Below are positions 46,486 to 59,223 of a stretch of 64,000 nt of DNA, one piece after another (position 1 is the first letter of the stretch; each line of letters starts with the position of its first letter). The stretch spans positions 1 to 64,000 of the forward strand of contig QXCR01000129.1 of the NCBI GenBank assembly GCA_004380135.1, in the 5' to 3' direction. Under the pieces are notes generated by a model that was given only the letters and a program-made list of their open reading frames with translations, did no database searches and was not told where the DNA came from. The DNA comes from Stemphylium vesicarium. Its lineage: Eukaryota > Ascomycota > Dothideomycetes > Pleosporales > Pleosporaceae. Made by a program: the position numbers and the translations under genes.

Positions 46486-48192
46486 AATATCCCCCTCTAC
46501 TCAGCGCAGGCACTCGGCCAAGCACAGACTGCTGCCGTGGACTGCGGTGGATTGCGGCGCTGGGGACGGCACGCTTGGTGCTGCGTGCAGCCGTCAGTAG
46601 TGTTCTTGGGGTGTTCCCAGCAAAACGGTTCAGCCAATGTTTCTGGAGCGCACGGGACGAGGCGTTCCAGCTGCGCGTTTTAGAGTGCGATCACGCGTGC
46701 GCTGGCTGCTTGAACGGGTGCTGCCGTGGCACTCTGACGGCTCCAATGACGGGCAATGCAGGGGATATCCAGATGGTGAAGGGGCACACTCAATCCGGCG
46801 GACAGGTATGGGACAGTGCGGTAGTGGTACGGAGCCGGGGTCCATGTAATCGAGGGAGCATTCCAGGAGCACACAGAATCATGTTTGATAGCGAAATGCT
46901 ACCGAGACGCGCTGCCCATGCTGCTGGAAGGAGGCGAGTGCGGTTCTACGAAATGCGCCGGGGGGGATGCCCAGAGGAGGCCGCGGAGGTGAGAGCAGAC
47001 AGCAGGCAGTGACGGCTGAGGCGTCCTCGCTTCGAGCGGAGAGGGAAGGCGCGACGCGGTAGGGCGACGTTGTGGGACAGCGCGCAGGAAGTCACGATCG
47101 GCGCTGGGCGAGGCAGGAGCGAGTGGTGAGCGAGACAGGAGCGAGTGAGTGAGCGAGCGATGGTCGGAGCAGACAGGCGGCTTCGCTAGTTGGCGACGCC
47201 AGGGCACTTGCAGCAGCTGTGTGCGCTTCACAGTGGGCGTCGAGGCGCTGGTCGTGTGCGGTATGCGGTAGCGGTAGATTGGAGCTCTCTCGAGGGAAGA
47301 TGCGCGCAGATGCGGATTCCCCGCAATTGGCTGTCGAGGTTTGCTGGACGGTGCAGCCCACGCACCTGCCTCGGTCCCTGTCGACCGGTAAGCCGCGTGC
47401 TTGGCCTGCCTCGCCTGCTCTCGACTGCCACTCAGACGCCACCCATTGCATTACCCTTCACTCCAGCCACCGACCTACTAGTATTCACCACCAAATAATA
47501 TCGCTTCCAACCCCTGCGCACGCCATGACTCCACCACTAGATACTATATTGCTGTTTTCAACGCCTGCACATCTAATCCTAATACCACCCTGCGTGGAAA
47601 ATCTTGCCCAGTCTGTACACGCAGTTCCCTCGTAATTCCCACTGCGACAAGTCATGCCACACGGCACCACGCCCAATAAGCAAGCCGCCGCCAGTTCCCA
47701 AGTGCCTCAAACTCGGCTATGAAGCATGCATGCAGTGGGGGTGGGCATATGCGAGGCCTTGGCGCCAGACCTCACTCGCTCGTCATCAGTCTGTGGGCGC
47801 CTTGGTGCGACCGACCATCATGACTGCCTCTCGCTCAACTACGCTTCGCGAGCCCTGTGTCGCACTCACATGTCTCACTCACCGCGTCGAGGGGCCTGCC
47901 GACCACGTTTCCTCACATGTCGGGCGCACCGCCCCCCGGCAATGGTACCATCCGCAAAACCGCTACCTGTCTCTGTGTCGCTTCTGACCCTCGAGCTGGC
48001 GTGGCCGCCCTCGTGGCGCTCCATGTTTCGTCGCACAAAGGCCCAGCCAGCTTGCCTCATGTCGTCTCACGTGTGGGCGCAAAATCCCTGATTCAATAAA
48101 CATGATGGTATGCAAATGCCGTGTCACTTTCTCTATTCTTAGTCCCCTCCCACTCATTTCTGCCACATGCCCTCGCATCGCCTCCTTGTCCA
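46486..48192. promoter_or_regulatory. Long upstream region of acuK
   Basis: 1.7 kb between the acuK start and the MFS gene 3' end, both on the minus strand. Many open frames exist because it is GC-rich, but none shows a recognisable motif or splice pattern. A long 5' leader with upstream ORFs is possible but not shown. Confidence 0.4.
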
Positions 48193-50944
48193 CTATGCCG
48201 ATGCATATCGACTGCCTTCCCTGAGCCGCTTGCCATATCGAAAGAACAAGATTGGAAATCTGCAACACCATACATTAGTGAAATCCCACAACCAAACTCC
48301 TGGGTCTTCTTACGGTGCCATGGCGAGAGCCAGGAACGCGAGCAGAGTCGTTGCCCATTGGTAGCCGAGATCTTTTCCACATCAGTGACCGCTCTTTCGT
48401 CATGGTGCTCCCTCTCGAAGAACTTACTGTTGTACATCTGAACACCAAATAGTCTATGTCAGGAATTAGTCATCCGTATCGGTCCCAACGGTTGTGCTAG
48501 CTTACGGGAAGGCTGCAGCAAAGTACGACCGTGCGAAGCTGTTGGCAGCGAGAGCCGACGCGGCATAAACAGGGTACTGTTCGGCGAGGTCAGAACTCTG
48601 TACCCAGGAGCCTGGTCCGATGTCGGTGCTTGGTAGGACTTACAGCTTCGACTAGGAATGTGAAGACCCCTGAGTAAACCCAAATGACACTACGTCACGG
48701 AAAGTGGTCAGTGATCAATTCACACCCACCACACTGGTAGCGATCAAAAGGACTAAACCTACCCAAGGCCAAAGAGTGCTGAAAATATTATTGGAACTGC
48801 AGTGTCATGGTCAGTTCATTATTGCAACTCAAAAATATGCGAGATGCCGTCGTACCTATCCAGTGAACCTGCAGAGACCGGGATGTTAGACATGGAAGTT
48901 TCCACTTTATCATCAAAGCAAACTTACTGACGAGTACGTCGTCCATCCAAACCCTGCATAAGCTCGGTTAGAAGCTTGGTCATTATCGAAGCCCTGCGGA
49001 AGCTTACCAAAGAGTGCAATGGGGACCACCCAAGCGCCTATGATTGTCGACGGGAGCCGAAACTCCGGTTCGGAGCCGCCGCCCTGGCCGCCTTGCTCCT
49101 CACGCTGCCGCACGAGCCTCCCGTACACTCGTCTCCAGATGGGGTCTGACGACACCCCGAGGAGCATGCCAACCAACAAGCCAAGGAACCCGAGTCCAGT
49201 TTGCGAAGTGTTGAATCCGTGATTGGTGCCAAAAACGAGCGGGAAGGCACCAAAGAACAGGTACAAGATTCCCAGGAGGATGGCGGACAAGATGCAGAGG
49301 TTCAAGCACTTGAGCACAACAGTCAGTCTACCAATCAAAACCATATCGAGTGCGGAGACCCACCATGGGCTCGAAAAACAGAAGTTGAAACGGCCGAATG
49401 CATGACCATAGAACTGTTCTGGCAATGGATCTGTCCATCTTCTCAATTGGCGCGATCCATTCCTGGTTGCCAGTCTCTTTGCGCAGTCGTATGGCCTTGC
49501 GGCGGAGAAGAACGGGGTGATACGTCTCAGGCACGAACAGAACGATTAGGCAAAGCTGGAAAGCTAGCATTAGTGTCTGGCGCACACGGTGTGCCGCACG
49601 ACCTTACCTGAACTCCAGACCAGATGATGAGCACATAGAAGCACCTATTCACCAGTTAACACACCGCCCCTCGCTAATTGCGAAGCCGAACAAGACCTTT
49701 TCGCGAATACGAGCTCCAGGAAAAGCACTTTGCAACTCAACCGCCCCCATACGATCTGCGGGTGAAGTGTCGCAAAGTGGGGGCCGTGGGTCTCTTCGAT
49801 GCACTTACCATCTCCATGTAGTATTCTCAACAATGAAGCCACCAATAAGAGGGCCGACTGCAGTGAGGATACGAAGTCAGTTTACTTGTATCACATGCGC
49901 TTGGTCCGTCAAAACGAACCTTCAGGACCGACGAATGGGCTTGCCGTGTAGACCATCATAGGTGCCGACAGTTCCTGTGCTTGCGCGTCAGAAGACAGAA
50001 AGTATATCCGGAAAGAGATCGACTAACATGTTTCCCAAACATGTCGCCAACCGTTCCTCCGGCTACACTGAGGAAAGCAGAGCCAGCGAGACCATCCAAG
50101 AAGCGCGCCACCAACATAGTCTGGATATTCGGTGCGACCGCGCAAGGAATCATCCAGATCAAGAAGAAGGAGAAGGAGCAAATGTAGATTGGCCTTCTTC
50201 CAAAGAACTGCCATTCGCACCAGTCAGCAAAGATCGCCTTTGCGGTAAGGGATATGCAAATGCCGGCAGCTTTGTACGCACCTCCGAAAGCGGGCTCAGG
50301 ATCATTGGCCCTGCACCGAGTCCTGCAACAAACATAGACAGGCCAAGCGTGCATACGAGGCGGGAAACCCCGAACTCAGGCTCCAGCTGGCCGTACGTTG
50401 ACGTATATAGTGACGAGGTGCATGTCCTAGATTGAACACACTCGTCAGCCCCCATTCAGCACGCGGGTTGCACCAGTTCATGTAGAATTACTTACACGCA
50501 AAGCGAACTGGCCGCGCATATGAGTACAATACCCCACCGACGAAGCTTGCTCATGCTCTTGGGATTCTCGGGATCCGCATCGCCATCCCACGTGACTAGA
50601 TACGGCTGCTCAGTCACGGCGCCATCTTTGGCTCGATTCGGTCCTTGCGCGTTGGCTTCGGGGTCGAGACAGGTGTAGCCGTCGCCTCCAGCTCGCGAAT
50701 GGTGCGATCGGATGGTCTTGAGGCTGCGACCATCTTGCGAGCGCCTGCTCTGACTGCGACCTCGCCCACTCGTCTCGATCTCCTGTTCCTTGGTCGAAGA
50801 AGTTTCTGCTGCTCCGTCAACGCCCGTGGCGTTTTTCTCGTTCGTCTCGCCGGAATATCGATCGCCCTTTTCATACACACTCGATGCGCTCTCTTCGCGC
50901 GCTTCTCGTGCAGAATCCATGCTCTCGCTTCTATCCTTGTCCAT
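48193..50944 (-). CDS. MFS drug/polyamine-type transporter, 16 exons
   Basis: A 582-residue major facilitator. Exons, 5' to 3': 50944-50496, 50426-50282, 50207-50028, 49974-49920, 49857-49809, 49644-49608, 49555-49364, 49308-49008, 48953-48928, 48868-48856, 48796-48763, 48689-48644, 48576-48506, 48453-48428, 48371-48314, 48259-48193. All junctions keep frame. About 145 charged N-terminal residues precede TM1. The loop 2-3 signature (LSEFFGRRPIYI), SVAGGTVGDMFG, VGPLIGGFIVENTTWRW and the later SALAANSFARSYFAAAFPLF are typical of the 12-TM drug:H+ antiporter family DHA1, near polyamine and fluconazole exporters. It should sit in the plasma membrane; the substrate is unknown. No biosynthetic genes lie nearby, so general efflux is likely. 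Confidence 0.9.
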
Positions 50945-52833
50945 GATCTTTTCAAAGAAAAGCTCAACAAAACGCGCGCAATCTCAACTCTCAATCGAAA
51001 ACTCAAGAAGAATTCCGTCGTCGTTGTAGAGCTTGCTTCAACACTGTCGATGAATAATGCGCGTTCGGAAATAAGTATTACAGTAAGCTAGTGCTGTCCG
51101 TTAAGTCCTCCCTGAATGACAAAATCACTGGGGCGAATGCGGCGCGCGCGTTTGACAATAGAGAAAGAATGCGCTTAGGAGAGACGTGGAAGGGAGATTC
51201 AGCGGCAGAATCCCTCTATCGCGGTACGAATTGGCTAGACCCGCTCCGCTCTCGCCGCTTGCCCGTACATGGGCCCGCGATGCGATGCGTAAAGTGGGGA
51301 TGACGTTCTGGGAACATAACCGCACTCGATGAAGGATCCGGGGTGCGTCATCCGCCTCTTAAAGCCGCAAGGGTTTTCGCGACCATGTATCTACAAACTG
51401 CCTTCATTCTGCCTTCATAGATAGATCACGGGCTGCAAGTTTGTGCCATTATTTCTTCCGTTGCAGCGACATAATCGCATCTTTGCACCTCTCCTTGCGA
51501 CTTCCAGATCGGTGTCATGCCCGAGGTTCTCGTCCTTGAATTGCCGCGATCGGCGTCTGAGCTGCCGTTGGCGAAGGGGACCTAGTGGACCCTCTATTCA
51601 GCAGGTGCACCCGCTAGGATAAGCTTTCGCTCTGCATGTTCGGCAGGAGTTCTGCTCGCGTTTTGCTTCTTCGTTGTTGCGAAAGCGGAAGTATTTTCCG
51701 CGCGTATTTGGACGGTGGTATGGTGGACGTAGACTTGAGGTTCGTGTGCGACGGGGATGCGAGGATGCATGAGGCGCGCGCTTTTTGCAACCGGTGGGAT
51801 GAGATGCCGAGGTAGGGTTTACGGTGTAAATGCCATAGCCGTATCAAACATCTTCAGTGCTGTAACGTGCGATATGATATTTGAACTGTGAATGAAACTC
51901 GCGCTCGAAGTTCCACTGGAATACATGGACATGGCAACCAGGCGAACGGGTTGCGAGTGATGATGCGGCTGTTCCCGGCCGCTACATAGTCAACGGCGCC
52001 ACGTGGAAGGCTGCGCTAGTCCTTTCGCAAAAGTAACGGGTACATCATCGTTTGTGTTCTTCCATGTGCTTTTTTGGGATCACCATTTGGCTATAATTGG
52101 ACTGTTGGCACGAATGTACCACATTAAATGTTTAGTGACTGTCGTGCATGCCTTACAATCTGCATCCGTACACTAGGTAGCAGTGTAGGATAAGCAGGAA
52201 GACCGTCCGGTGGTTCTCTATAACAGCAGTGTAAGAGACAAGAGTTTCGAGGTTTCACGAAATGAGAGGTCGTGTATGATCTTGGGGAGAGTGCATACTA
52301 CAGAGGTACAAACAGTGGACCATATTTTGAACCATCAAGTGTACCTAGACTACGGACATGAGCAACATCCAGATTCAAGTGTTAGAATCGCAATCAATTC
52401 ATGCGAAGCGCCAATACCATCAATTTTGTCTTGCAAACTGTGTTTTTGACATCGTGATGCTTTTTCCATGATACACATGCTCTTACCGTGCACTGACAAC
52501 ACCTTCTCTTCTCACGAACGATACTTCCACATAACGTACAAACACCAGAAAGCGCACCTCCGCTGCATGTTTTGATCCCGCAAAGTATGCAGGAGAGACC
52601 ATGCCAGCAATTCTATACAAAAGCCCGCTCTCCTCCCCGAAGACACCTTTTCTTATCTTCCACACAATCCAACCGTTTTACTTTTATTTCCCTTCTCCCT
52701 TCCCCCTTCCCAGCACAATTAACTTGAGGGCTACTGAGGAACGGGCCTCACCCTTCACATTACATATAGGAAGAAACGATGCGCTGCTCCTCAATAGCAA
52801 TGACATCCATTAGGGCGAGGCAGATTGAAGTGC

Positions 52834-53040
52834 CATTCCAGTATACATGTCGAAGGCCAAGGGACTCCGGAGTGTGTCTCGCGCGCGCTATGATAGAGGA
52901 CCTTGAGCTGGAGTTGTTACCATGGCTGCATTAAATTGACATTTCAGTATATACGAGGAGGGCCAGGAAGTCCCGAGTGTCTCTTACGGATACAGTGAAA
53001 GATGACATGAGCTGGAGTTGTTACAATGGCTACATTTCCA
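52834..53040. repeat. Imperfect tandem duplication, about 100 bp unit
   Basis: Copy 1 (52834-52939) and copy 2 (52940-53040) both start CATT[C/T]CAGTATA, both carry GGCCA..G..TCC..GAGTGT, and both contain GAGCTGGAGTTGTTAC followed by ATGGCT[G/A]CATT. They differ by scattered substitutions and small indels, so the duplication is old. The function is unknown. Confidence 0.7.
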
Positions 53041-53128
53041 TAGAACCATTGAGAGATCATTGTCGCAAAACATGAAATGGGATTTTCCACTTCCATTGGT
53101 GTTTGTTTTTGCGGCTTGCGATATTCCT

Positions 53129-53149
53129 TCCTCCTCCTCCTCCTCCTCC
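53129..53149 (+). repeat. (TCC)7 microsatellite
   Basis: Seven uninterrupted TCC units inside a longer pyrimidine tract. Confidence 0.85.
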
Positions 53150-54132
53150 TCTCCACTCATACCTTCCTCCCAAAAGGACCACCATCGCAAGGCTCAGTTC
53201 AAACATCCGGACACGCGTATCCGCTCCCTCGGGAGCGAAAACTAGATCAATCCATCCGCTCATCAGTACCTCGTCTTGCACCCTAGTCCTTGCTTTTAAA
53301 GATATCCTGGACGGTATCGTAATAGGAAGAACCCAAACATCCATACATCTCTCACGAGTTGTATGGGACCATCTGACTGACTAGGGAACATCCCCATCTC
53401 ACCCTATCTAACCACAGGATGATCCCAGAAAAATAACACCCTCTCAAAACCCGGCTCAGCGCATGACGTAGGATACCGCAAATATCCCCGCCCCCCTGAA
53501 TCCCTTCCGCAGACGCTGCCCTTGGAGAAAAACCCAGGAGAAAACGGAGATATTTCGATCATACCCGTCTTACATCATAGCCTAATGTTGACAACCTAGT
53601 CCCTTTTTTTTGTATACCCAGCATCGACCTTCGACACCCACCCTATCAGCGCACACACACAGGCTTCCTCGCACCTATGGAGAGCAAGATGGAAGAAGGA
53701 AGGAGGAGGAAAGAGAGGGGAGACCGAAGGCGATGCTGGGATATTTTTTTTTTTGATAGGAAGAGCCAAAGATCGACATACATCTCTCTCTCGTCTTATG
53801 GGAAGGACTAGGTGTAAACGGGTTGAGTGGGAAAGGAAGGAAGGAGGTGGTGGCGGAGGGGATTTTATATGTGAGAGAAGGAGCTTGTGCAGTGCGGTGC
53901 CGTGGTTGAGGGAAGTGGAGTTGATGAGAAGTCGATGAATGATGGGTGGGGTGGGTGTAAGGGTTGTGGTAGTGGAACGGCCAGTCATGTCTCGGCGCAT
54001 GTTCGTTAAGGGAAAATGAATACCGGGACGAGCAAAGAACCAAGTATGATCTCAACTTCTCCACTGCCAAAAAAATAAAAAAAAATAGAGGTGCGTGATT
54101 CCAATCGATTATTGCAATGGGTATATACTGGT

Positions 54133-55899
54133 CTACTCCTTTAAATAACTCTTCAACCCCTCCTTCCCCACATTCATCGCCCGCTGAATCTCCTCTTCCT
54201 CTTCCCTTAGCCTGCCTTTGCCGTATGCCAAATCCCGCTCTTGTCTCCTCTTCTCCTCTCTGACGCGGCGTTCACGGTCTGCGAGTGCTTTTTCCCTTCG
54301 CTCGCGTTCTGCCCATTTCTTCGCCCGCTCGGCTTCTTCTTCGGCTGAGTAGACGACGCCTTCGGGTGCGGGTGGCAGAGTGGAGATGTACGTTGTGATG
54401 AGAGATTCGCGTGTTGATGGTGGGAGGGAGATGTAGCAGAGATCGCTGAGGACAGCAGAGGGGAGCGTGTCGAGATTGGTGGATCGGTTGAGTAAGGCGA
54501 GGGGCTGGGCGCGGAGAAGGGCGGAGAGATCGGCTTTGAGATCGGATGATCGCATGGCTAGGCGCTTGATGTGGTCGCGATACAGCTTCTCCTTGTCCTT
54601 GTCGGGAAGCTTGGTGTCTTTCATTTCTGGTTCTTTCTTGTACTTTCTTCGGAACTCGGGCCAATAGAGCTTTGGGGTTGCGTGGCGGTCGAGGAATGCC
54701 AGGTACGATATCCGCGGGTCGCGTTTTGACTGCCGTGCCTTTTCTTCCTTGAGAAACTGTGCCTTGTCTCGTGACCATTCGTTGAAACATTCCTTTCGCG
54801 CGACCATGTTTGGGAGGGCTTTGTAGCGTTCGTCGTCGTATAGTACACCATCTTCGAGGATCTTGTCCCAGGGCGTAAAGGGGCTTATCCCGGTGTCGTC
54901 GAGCAGCTCCTTGAAGAGCGCTTTGCAGTCCTCTTCGGACAAGGCAGGCTCTTTGTCATCATATTCCTCGTCATAGTCTTGGCCCATCTCCATTTCCTCC
55001 ATCTGTGCCAGTTGCCAGGCGAGGTCATCCTCGCCCATCTCGGGTGGCTGGTCTCCGCTCGCCTCTTCGGTGCGCTGCCGTTTGGACACATTGCCTTCGT
55101 CGCCTTCGTCATCTGTGACCTCAACTTCTTCGTATTCTTCATCATTCTCCATGCCCTCTTCACCGTCGACCTCGACAATCTCGACCTCCTCTTCGGCTGC
55201 TGCTAGTTCCGCCTCTATCTCCGCCATGGCAGGGTCCTCTTCCTCTTCAACATCGCTTGGCTCGCCGCGCTCCCTGCGCTCCTTGCGTTCGCGCTCTTTC
55301 CTATCGAATTCGACCACGGCTGACATGACGTTGGGCGGGAATTTCCAGAAGCTCTCGTTGGTGTCCTTGTTCCACACGAATCGTCGCCCAAATTTGGTCC
55401 TCACCAACACCCATGGCGCGCAGTTGGGAATATCCTGGCGATGTTTAGGCCGGTCATCGCGTTCCCTTCGTCGGTCATTGAAGTGGTTGTGCCCTCCGCG
55501 CATTCCACCTCGGTGTCCACCTCTTGACTGCTGCGCCCCGCCGTGTCGCGGAAATTGTTTTGGCGCGCTTGCGAAAATAAAGTCATTGATTGAAGACTGA
55601 GGTTGGGCGGAAGATTGTGTTGGTTGGGCGTCGTATGCAGCATCATAACTTGGAGTCGCGTTGTAGGAAGCAGTCGCGGCTGGAGGGGTTGGCTGGTGAT
55701 ATTGTGATATGTCTGCCACGGGTCGCGTATAGGTGGATTTCTTCGTCTCCTTGTTGTAATAGTATGAATGTCCTGGGATGGGTTAGTGGAGGCATATGAC
55801 GCAGTGAGAGCTGTAGCTACCAGAAGGCGCCTTGTGTTCGGTCCAGCCTGGAGGAAGCGGCGGTGCGGGTGCAGGCGGCCGCACAGGTATGTCGGACAT
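54133..55899 (-). CDS. URN1: WW/FF-domain splicing factor URN1-like
   Basis: A 572-residue protein from two exons: 55899-55821 and 55772-54133. The 48-nt intron (GTAGCT..CCCAG) interrupts the WW domain; splicing gives LPPGWTEHKAPSGHSYYYNKETKKSTYTRP. A second, more divergent WW-like segment (APWVLVRTKFGRRFVWNKDTNESFWKFPP) follows an RGG-like patch. Then come a long acidic region and an FF-type helical domain (CKALFKELLDDTGISPFTPWDKI, PRISYLAFLDRH). The C-terminus is a charged coiled coil (RAKKWAERERREKALADRE). Yeast Urn1 and fission-yeast Dre4 associate with the spliceosome; WW domains bind Pro-rich partners and FF domains bind phosphopeptides. Head-to-head with PRE9. Confidence 0.85.
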
Positions 55900-56160
55900 G
55901 GTGAAGACGCGACTGGGGAGATTTCGGAATCAATCCGATCTTTTCACTGTCGAAGTTGTCGAGGTTTGGTGCTGCGGCTCGTGGATCCAAAAACTGGTCG
56001 GTGCCAAGCACGCCTGAATCGCCGACGCGTGCGTAGGAGCTTGTGCCTGGAGCTCTCACCAACACCACCAGCCCACGCCGACTTCCCCACTACACTCTCG
56101 CTGTCTTATTGGCGACGACCACCTCAACACCCCCCCAAACTATCAGAGTAGAGTGCAATC
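55900..56160. promoter_or_regulatory. Bidirectional promoter URN1 / PRE9
   Basis: Only 261 bp separate the two divergent start codons, so transcription of both genes must start from this shared stretch. No specific proteasome-type control element was recognised. Confidence 0.55.
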
Positions 56161-57072
56161 ATGTCGCGGAGATACGATTCCAGGGTACGATAGAGTCAAT
56201 ACAAGGTGACGGCACGACGACTAACGGTACATAGACAACCATCTTCTCCCCAGAAGGTCGCCTGTACCAGGTCGAATACGCGCTTGAAGCTATTTCCCAT
56301 GCCGGAACAGCATTAGGTATCTTGGCACAGGATGGCATTGTCCTCGCCGCAGAGAGAAAGGTCACCAGCAAGTTGTTGGAGCAGGACACATCGGCCGAGA
56401 AGCTGTACATCCTGAACGAGTGCGTACTAGAGAACGACTCGGAATGTGTGGGTTGCTGACAAGCATATAGCAACATGATCTGCGCTGTAGCAGGAATGAC
56501 GGCTGATGCCAACATCCTGATCAACTACGCCCGTCAAGCTGCCCAGCGCTACCTCCTCACCTACAACGAAGACATTCCCTGCGAACAGCTTGTCCGCCGT
56601 TTATGCGATCTCAAGCAAGGTTACACGCAGCACGGTGGTCTGCGACCGTTTGGTGTGTCCTTCATTTACGCTGGTTGGGATCCCCAGCGACAGTTCCAGT
56701 TGTACCAGAGCAATCCCAGTGGCAACTATGGCGGTTGGAAAGCGACGAGCGTCGGTGCAAACAATGCTTCTGCACAAAGCTTGTTGAAGCAGGACTACAA
56801 GGAGGAGTGCGATCTCAAGGAGGCATGCGGGCTGGCGGTCAAGGTGCTTAGCAAGACCATGGACTCAACCAAGCTAAGCAGCGAGAAGAGTGCGTTCAGA
56901 ATGCTGCCTGAGCATGAGACAATGCTAACAAGGCTTAGTCGAATTTGCAACAGTAGGAAAGACCAAGACCGGAAAGATCTACCACCACCTTTGGGGAGCG
57001 GATGAGATTGATGCTCTGCTCAAGGAGCACGGCCTGGCCAAGGCTGAGGACACTGAAATGTCCGAGACATGA
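56161..57072 (+). CDS. PRE9: 20S proteasome subunit alpha-3 (Pre9/PSMA4)
   Basis: A 253-residue alpha-ring subunit from four exons: 56161-56184, 56235-56419, 56471-56889 and 56939-57072. The introns are about 50 nt each, with GTACGA, GTGCGT and GTGCGT donors. The start MSRRYDSR joins TTIFSPEGRLYQVEYALEA, the proteasome alpha signature that forms the gate of the ring. SNPSGNYGGWKATSVG and LLKQDYKEE mark the alpha-3 (PSMA4) type. Alpha subunits lack protease activity; they form the outer rings and dock the regulator. In yeast this is the only alpha subunit that can be lost. The C-terminal KTKTGKIYHHLWGADEIDALLKE is intact. Confidence 0.96.
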
Positions 57073-57465
57073 GAAACACGACCAATGCACGACACGAACA
57101 GGCGCAACGGAAAGGCCTCTGCATGATAGAACGAGGCTTGTAGTATACCATCACAGGTGAGAGCTATGTGGCATCTCGTAGCTAATCTCACACCGTCTTG
57201 ACCTGTCTTTGCGTGCATATTGTGTAACTGGTGGCGATTGCCGTGGTAACTCATTGCTCCTGCTTCTTATTCATGCGCCATCAGCACCTCCCCATCGTTA
57301 TAATACACCCAATCAGCCTCAAGCACTTCTATCCTATTACTCCCACCCCCCCTCCTCACCTCACCTCCCCCTCACCTCCCGCTGCCTTCCAAGTACATCG
57401 CCTCACTGTTTGCATCGCCTATCTTGCATTGCTTTACCATCCACCCATGCGCATTCTATCTCAAC
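57073..57465. other. Short intergenic region
   Basis: 393 bp; the second half is CT-rich leader of the 57466 gene. Nothing else seen. Confidence 0.5.
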
Positions 57466-58962
57466 ATGACTTCTCCTCATCGCCCCAGCTCGAAAATCTC
57501 CGAATCCCCGGGGCCATCTGCACTTTTCCTGCGGCAGTTATTGGATGAGATCAGTGGTACCAGCACTCCAACATCCGTTCGAAGCCGTACATTACAGCAG
57601 AGTAGTCGCAAGTGAAGCGGCCCTGATCAATCAACCCGTCGGCTGGGCAAACTGACTTCAACAGGTCGGAACCTGGCCGTCGAAAGTCCGAAAGGCGACC
57701 GCCTTCCGTCTGGGTTGGCGGTACATTTGCTGCTCAAGACGCCCGGCACAAGCTTCGGGAGGCCGACAGAGCACGATCGAAAAAGTCAAGCACACCCAAT
57801 GCTGAGGATACGTCGGCGAGCCGAAGCTTGTCTCGGCATGAACTTACCCCGCCTAGTCGGGCAACTTCAGTTTCGTCTGGAGGTGGCGACCTACAGATTA
57901 CTCAACCTGACGAAGGCAGTGTCATCGCTAGGGACAAAGACATCGCCGTTCACGAAGGTGGCCTTGACGGCCCACCGTCACAGCAATCCCGACCAAAGCT
58001 GGATAGATTGGAGATCCCCGAGCCTGTATCGCTCAGTGACGGAATCGCCCGAGCAAACTCACCGCTGTTGTTCTGCGACTCAGACATATCATCGACCCCG
58101 TCACCTAGCGATCCTCCAACCTCCGCGCTGAGTGTATCTTCAACTGACGCGACAACTGCGCAATCTCACCCTGACTCCAGGCCCGCTAGCCGTAGGTTCA
58201 CGTTCTGCCCGGGTTGATGATGTCGAGAACAAATAGCTACTGGATGATGTCGGCGTGGGTTGGACAGCATTCGCATGTTCCATAGTAGTTGGAATACGGA
58301 ATTCATTAGCATGTGCTGACGAATCTGTAGCTCACAAGAGAGAACGCAGTCCCGATCCTGCAGAGTTTTTCACCACTTCCAAAAAGATGCGCTCAATGAC
58401 TATGCCAGAACCACGAGATGTGATAGTCACCCCGGACAACCAGCCATATCTTACGCTGCCTCTTCGAGGTATCCCCGGCGACAATAGACGGGTCGTGCGT
58501 AACTCAGCGTTCATCGAGAGGGTAGCTGCTCCTCTGCTCACCGACGACCCTACGCATCAACAGCTGCCAGAGCTCTCATCGTTTCGGCCCAACCTTGCTA
58601 CCAAAGAGGGCGTCGCACCAGTCATGGCATCTCTCTCAAGGACACCAAGGCAACGATCAACGCAGCGACGCCCTTCCGCAAGCCCGGAGCCGCCCGAAAC
58701 ACCAAGCTTCGCAAGATCACTACGCCTTTTCGATGCGAGTGTGGCTGTTCGCAGCGACGGTCTTGGTAATGAATGGATGCACGACATCTCCATCTACAAA
58801 AACATCCACGGAGAAGAGTGGAGGAGGAACTCGCTCTGTAAACATTGCTTCCGGCGGAGTGGCCAATTCAGCAGGATTATGACGTATGGCTATGAGTCGT
58901 GCGGGCGCGATGAGGAACTGGATAGTCATTACTGGGAGCATACTGTTAATCCGAATTACTAG
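57466..58962 (+). CDS. Hypothetical disordered protein with C-terminal Cys/His segment
   Basis: A 434-residue protein from three exons: 57466-57611, 57665-58191 and 58331-58962. The introns are 53 nt (GTGAAG..CTGAC..ACAG) and 139 nt (GTAGGT..CTGAC..GTAG); both keep phase. I do not recognise it. Most of the protein is Ser/Pro/Arg-rich and likely disordered. The last 70 residues look ordered (NEWMHDISIYKNIHGEEWRR), with LCKHCFRRSGQF, which could be half of a zinc site, and GYESCGRDEELDSHYWEH. Composition suggests a nuclear protein, but no function can be assigned. Confidence 0.7.
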
Positions 58963-59203
58963 GGAGTCTGTTTGTCGTCTTGGGGTTATAGATTGTGGTT
59001 TTGTAGAATCGAAGGTAGTTTATCCTAGTATCGCAAAGCGGTACGTTTTCAACATTAAGCACGTCCCCGAGAGAAAACCCGAATGCGATACCCATAATCG
59101 ACAGTCATTTGAAACTTGCTACATAGAGTGAGGAAGATGAAAGACTGAGGCGGGAAATTAGACCATGGATGCATGTATCCTATCCGAACGCGATACACGG
59201 ACC

Positions 59204-59223
59204 TTGCCGGTATATACCGGCAA
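59204..59223. repeat. Perfect 20-bp palindrome
   Basis: TTGCCGGTAT followed directly by its reverse complement ATACCGGCAA. It could be a dimeric factor site or a cruciform seed; no function is shown. Confidence 0.85.

Larger units (their letters stand above)
50945..54132. other. 3.2 kb region without a recognised gene
   Basis: Between the MFS gene start and the URN1 3' end. No frame carries recognisable motifs. It holds the imperfect tandem duplication at 52834-53040, a (TCC)7 run at 53129-53149 and other purine/pyrimidine-rich tracts near 53690-53860. An unannotated ncRNA is possible but unsupported. Confidence 0.5.

Noticed and set aside
46486..48192. Several 80-145 codon frames upstream of acuK
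   Set aside because: GC-rich chance frames on both strands with no recognisable domain.
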